Assembly: GCA_963691705.1 (NCBI GenBank)
Contig: OY829539.1
Coordinates: forward strand, 7,690,501 to 7,754,500
DNA length: 64,000 nt
Direction of reading: 5' to 3'
Origin: Viola odorata
Taxonomy: Eukaryota > Streptophyta > Magnoliopsida > Malpighiales > Violaceae
In this document: positions 60,778-64,000 of the stretch, one piece after another
Numbering within the stretch: the stretch's first letter is position 1
Layout of the letters: every line of letters starts with the position of its first letter
The notes under the pieces: model-generated
What the model was told of the DNA's origin: nothing
Databases searched by the model: none
The model's input: only the letters and a program-made list of their open reading frames with translations
Translations under genes and position numbers: made by a program

Positions 60778-63700
60778 ATCGAGACCTCGGCAATTGACGG
60801 GTTTGATCATTCCAGTGCTTTGGTTGTTTATGTTCATGTTTTGGGACTGTTTTTTATTTTGTGAATGCTCAAGGGCGAGCATTGGGCAGTGTGGGGATAT
60901 TTGATTACATGTATTTTATGCATGTTTTTCCTTCCATTCTTACCTCGATTTAGGCTTTGATACTACAAATTCGCTCGTGATTCCATCTTTCTCGCAGATC
61001 AAGGCCAAGAAGGAGAAATGTGCGAAAAGACATACTTTCTGGGCAATTTCAGAAGAGTTTAAGCTTCAAGACTAGCGTCGAGACCATAGACACCAATTTC
61101 TCCATGTACTAATGTACTCGGATTGATATGCAAACTCTATTTTTGTGCTGTGTTATCTGCATTTTGAGTGACTAAACATATAGCCTTGTTTGCGAGCGAG
61201 TGAGTAAACACATATCTGGTGAGGGCTGCTCGTGAGTAGGCCTGATGTGGAAAAGTTCTACCTTTGGGGTCGGTATCCCAATGCTTTAATGCAGGTGTGC
61301 ATCTAGGCAGGAAGCGCCTTATCGAGACCTCGGCAATTGACGGGTTTGATCATTCCAGTGCTTTGGTTATTTGTGTTCATGTTTTGAAACTGTTTTTTAT
61401 TTTGTGAATGCTCAAGGGCGAGCATTGGGCAGTGTGGGGATATTTGATTACATGTATTTTATGCATGTTTTTCCTTCCATTCTTACCTCGATTTAGGCCT
61501 TGATACTACTAATTCACTCGTGTTTCCATCTCTATCGCAGATCAAGGCCAAGAAGCAGAAATGTGCTAAAAGACATACTTTCTGGGCAATTTCAGAAGAG
61601 TTTAAGCTTCAAGACTAGCGTCGAGACCATAGACACCAATTTCTCCATGTACTAAGTTACTCGAATTGATATGCAAACTCTATTTTTGTGCTGTGTTATC
61701 TGCATTTTGAGTGACTAAACATATAGCCTTGTTTGCGAGCGAGTGAGTAAACACATATCTGGTGAGGGCTGCTCGTGACTAGGCCTGATGTGGAAAAGTT
61801 CTACCTTTGGGGTCGGTATCCCAATGCTTTAATGCAGGTGTGCATCTAGGCAGGAAGCGCCTTATCGAGACCTCGGCAATTGACGGGTTTGATCATTCCA
61901 GTGCTTTGGTTATTTGTGTTCATGTTTTGGGACTGTTTTTTATTTTGTGAATGCTCAAGGGCGAGAATTGGGCAGTGTGGGGATATTTGATTTCATGAAT
62001 TTTATGCATGTTTTTCCTTCCATTCTTACCTTGATTTAGGCCTTGATACTACTAATTCGCTCGTGTTTCCATCTTTATCGCAGATCAAGGCCAAGAAGCA
62101 GAAATGTGCTAAACGACATACTTTCTGGGCAATTTCAGAAGAGTTTAAGCTTCAAGACTAGCGTCGAGACCATAGACACCAATTTCTCCATGTACTAATG
62201 TACTCGGATTGATATGCAAACTCTATTTTTGTGCTGTGTTATCTGCATTTTGAGTGACTAAACATATAGCCTTGTTTGCGAGCGAGTGAGTAAACACATA
62301 TCTGGTGAGGGCTGCTCGTGACTAGGCCTGATGTGGAAAAGTTCTACCTTTGGGGTCGGTATCCCAATGCTTTAATGCAGGTGTGCATCTAGGCAGGAAG
62401 CGCCTTATCGAGACCTCGGCAATTGACGGGTTTGATCATTCCTGTCCTTTGGTTGTTTGTGTTCATGTTTTGGGACTGTTTTTTATTTTGTGAATGCTCA
62501 AGGGCGAGCATTGGGCAGTGTGGGGATATTTGATTACATGTATTTTATGCATGTTTTTCCTTCCATTCTTACCTCGATTTAGGCCTTGATACTACTAATT
62601 CGCTCGTGTTTCCATCTTTCTCGCAGATCAACGCCAAGAAGGAGAAATGTGCGAAAAGACATACTTTCTGGGCAATTTCAGAAGAGTTTAAGCTTCAAGA
62701 CTAGCGTCGAGACCATAGACACCAATTTCTCCATGTACTAATGTACTCGGATTGATATGCAAACTCTATTTTTGTGCTGTGTTATCTGCATTTTGAGTGA
62801 CTAAACATATAGCCTTGTTTGCGAGCGAGTGAGTAAACACATATCTGGTGAGGGCTGCTCGTGACTAGGCCTGATGTGGAAAAGTTCTACCTTTGGGGTC
62901 GGTATCCCAATGCTTTAATGCAGGTGTGCATCTAGGCAGGAAGCGCCTTATCGAGACCTCGGCAATTGACGGGTTTGATCATTCCAGTGCTTTGGTTGTT
63001 TATGTTCATGTTTTGGGACTGTTTTTTATTTTGTGAATGCTCAAGGGCGAGCATTGGGCAGTGTGGGGATATTTGATTACATGTATTTTATGCATGTTTT
63101 TCCTTCCATTCTTACCTCGATTTAGGCTTTGATACTACAAATTCGCTCGTGATTCCATCTTTCTCGCAGATCAAGGCCAAGAAGGAGAAATGTGCGAAAA
63201 GACATACTTTCTGGGCAATTTCAGAAGAGTTTAAGCTTCAAGACTAGCGTCGAGACCATAGACACCAATTTCTCCATGTACTAATGTACTCGGATTGATA
63301 TGCAAACTCTATTTTTGTGCTGTGTTATCTGCATTTTGAGTGACTAAACATATAGCCTTGTTTGCGAGCGAGTGAGTAAACACATATCTGGTGAGGGCTG
63401 CTCGTGAGTAGGCCTGATGTGGAAAAGTTCTACCTTTGGGGTCGGTATCCCAATGCTTTAATGCAGGTGTGCATCTAGGCAGGAAGCGCCTTATCGAGAC
63501 CTCGGCAATTGACGGGTTTGATCATTCCAGTGCTTTGGTTATTTGTGTTCATGTTTTGAAACTGTTTTTTATTTTGTGAATGCTCAAGGGCGAGCATTGG
63601 GCAGTGTGGGGATATTTGATTACATGTATTTTATGCATGTTTTTCCTTCCATTCTTACCTCGATTTAGGCCTTGATACTACTAATTCATTCGTGTTTCCA

Positions 63701-64000
63701 TCTCTATCGCAGATCAAGGCCAAGAAGCAGAAATGTGCTAAAAGACATACTTTCTGGGCAATTTCAGAAGAGTTTAAGCTTCAAGACTAGCGTCGAGACC
63801 ATAGACACCAATTTCTCCATGTACTAAGTTACTCGAATTGATATGCAAACTCTATTTTTGTGCTGTGTTATCTGCATTTTGAGTGACTAAACATATAGCC
63901 TTGTTTGCGAGCGAGTGAGTAAACACATATCTGGTGAGGGCTGCTCGTGACTAGGCCTGATGTGGAAAAGTTCTACCTTTGGGGTCGGTATCCCAATGCT

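Larger units (their letters stand above)
31374..64000 (+). repeat. 543-bp satellite array, right part (about 60 monomers)
   Basis: The same satellite resumes at monomer position 462 immediately after the retrotransposon, in the same orientation. Monomer starts run from 31456 to 63493 with no net length change over 59 intervals. Order by eye: A B' D D; A C A B' B' C D D; A C A A; one diverged copy (40144); F D E; F B' hybrid E; four F B' C' D E pentamers; F plus four atypical copies; F B' C' D E; F B' hybrid E; F B'. Extra diagnostic sites: E has CCTGTCCTTTGG; F has TTTATGTTC, GGCTTTGATACTACAAATTC and GTGAGTAGG; C' has GGAACTG, TTTTGTGCATG and CTTTTTGACTGAC. The array runs off the window end. 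No gene is supported here. Confidence 0.98.

Overview
The window is almost entirely a tandem satellite array from a eukaryotic, most likely flowering-plant, genome. It is interrupted once by a young LTR retrotransposon. The plant assignment rests on the element: 1.3-kb TG...CA LTRs, a primer-binding site resembling plant initiator-methionine tRNA sites, and plant-like TATA and splice signals. Nothing bacterial or organellar is visible. The species cannot be named from the sequence.

Layout. Positions 1-24899 and 31374-64000 (about 57.5 kb, 90% of the window) hold about 106 head-to-tail copies of a 543-bp monomer, all on the same strand. Only two copies show a net length change, a 1-bp deletion each. 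Monomers fall into recognisable subtypes, here called A, B, B', C, C', D, E and F. These form higher-order repeats that change along the window: an A-B-C trimer (1629 bp) at 1-6516, mixed 6- to 8-monomer units from about 12.5 to 39.6 kb, and an F-B'-C'-D-E pentamer (2715 bp) from 44.5 to 60.8 kb. Neither array part contains a credible gene.

Positions 24900-31373 are a complete 6474-bp LTR element flanked by a 5-bp target duplication (GGCCT). Both LTRs are 1304 bp and I found one difference between them, so the insertion is recent. Between them lie a primer-binding site, a 1.17-kb leader, one long open frame of 1082 codons and a polypurine tract. No protease, reverse transcriptase, RNase H, integrase or CCHC knuckle motif is visible, so the element looks non-autonomous (LARD-like) and would depend on enzymes from another element. 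The frame crosses the polypurine tract and ends inside the 3' LTR.

Main points for follow-up: (1) the element's leader carries two copies of a motif that also occurs in every satellite monomer, and both have the same order of splice-like signals, suggesting shared ancestry; (2) the LTR U3 contains a dense cluster of GTGATCAC-centred palindromes just upstream of its TATA box; (3) the long open frame is of unknown function and contains a 120-residue tandem duplication; (4) the array records several unequal-exchange events, including hybrid monomers and a long-range duplicated block.
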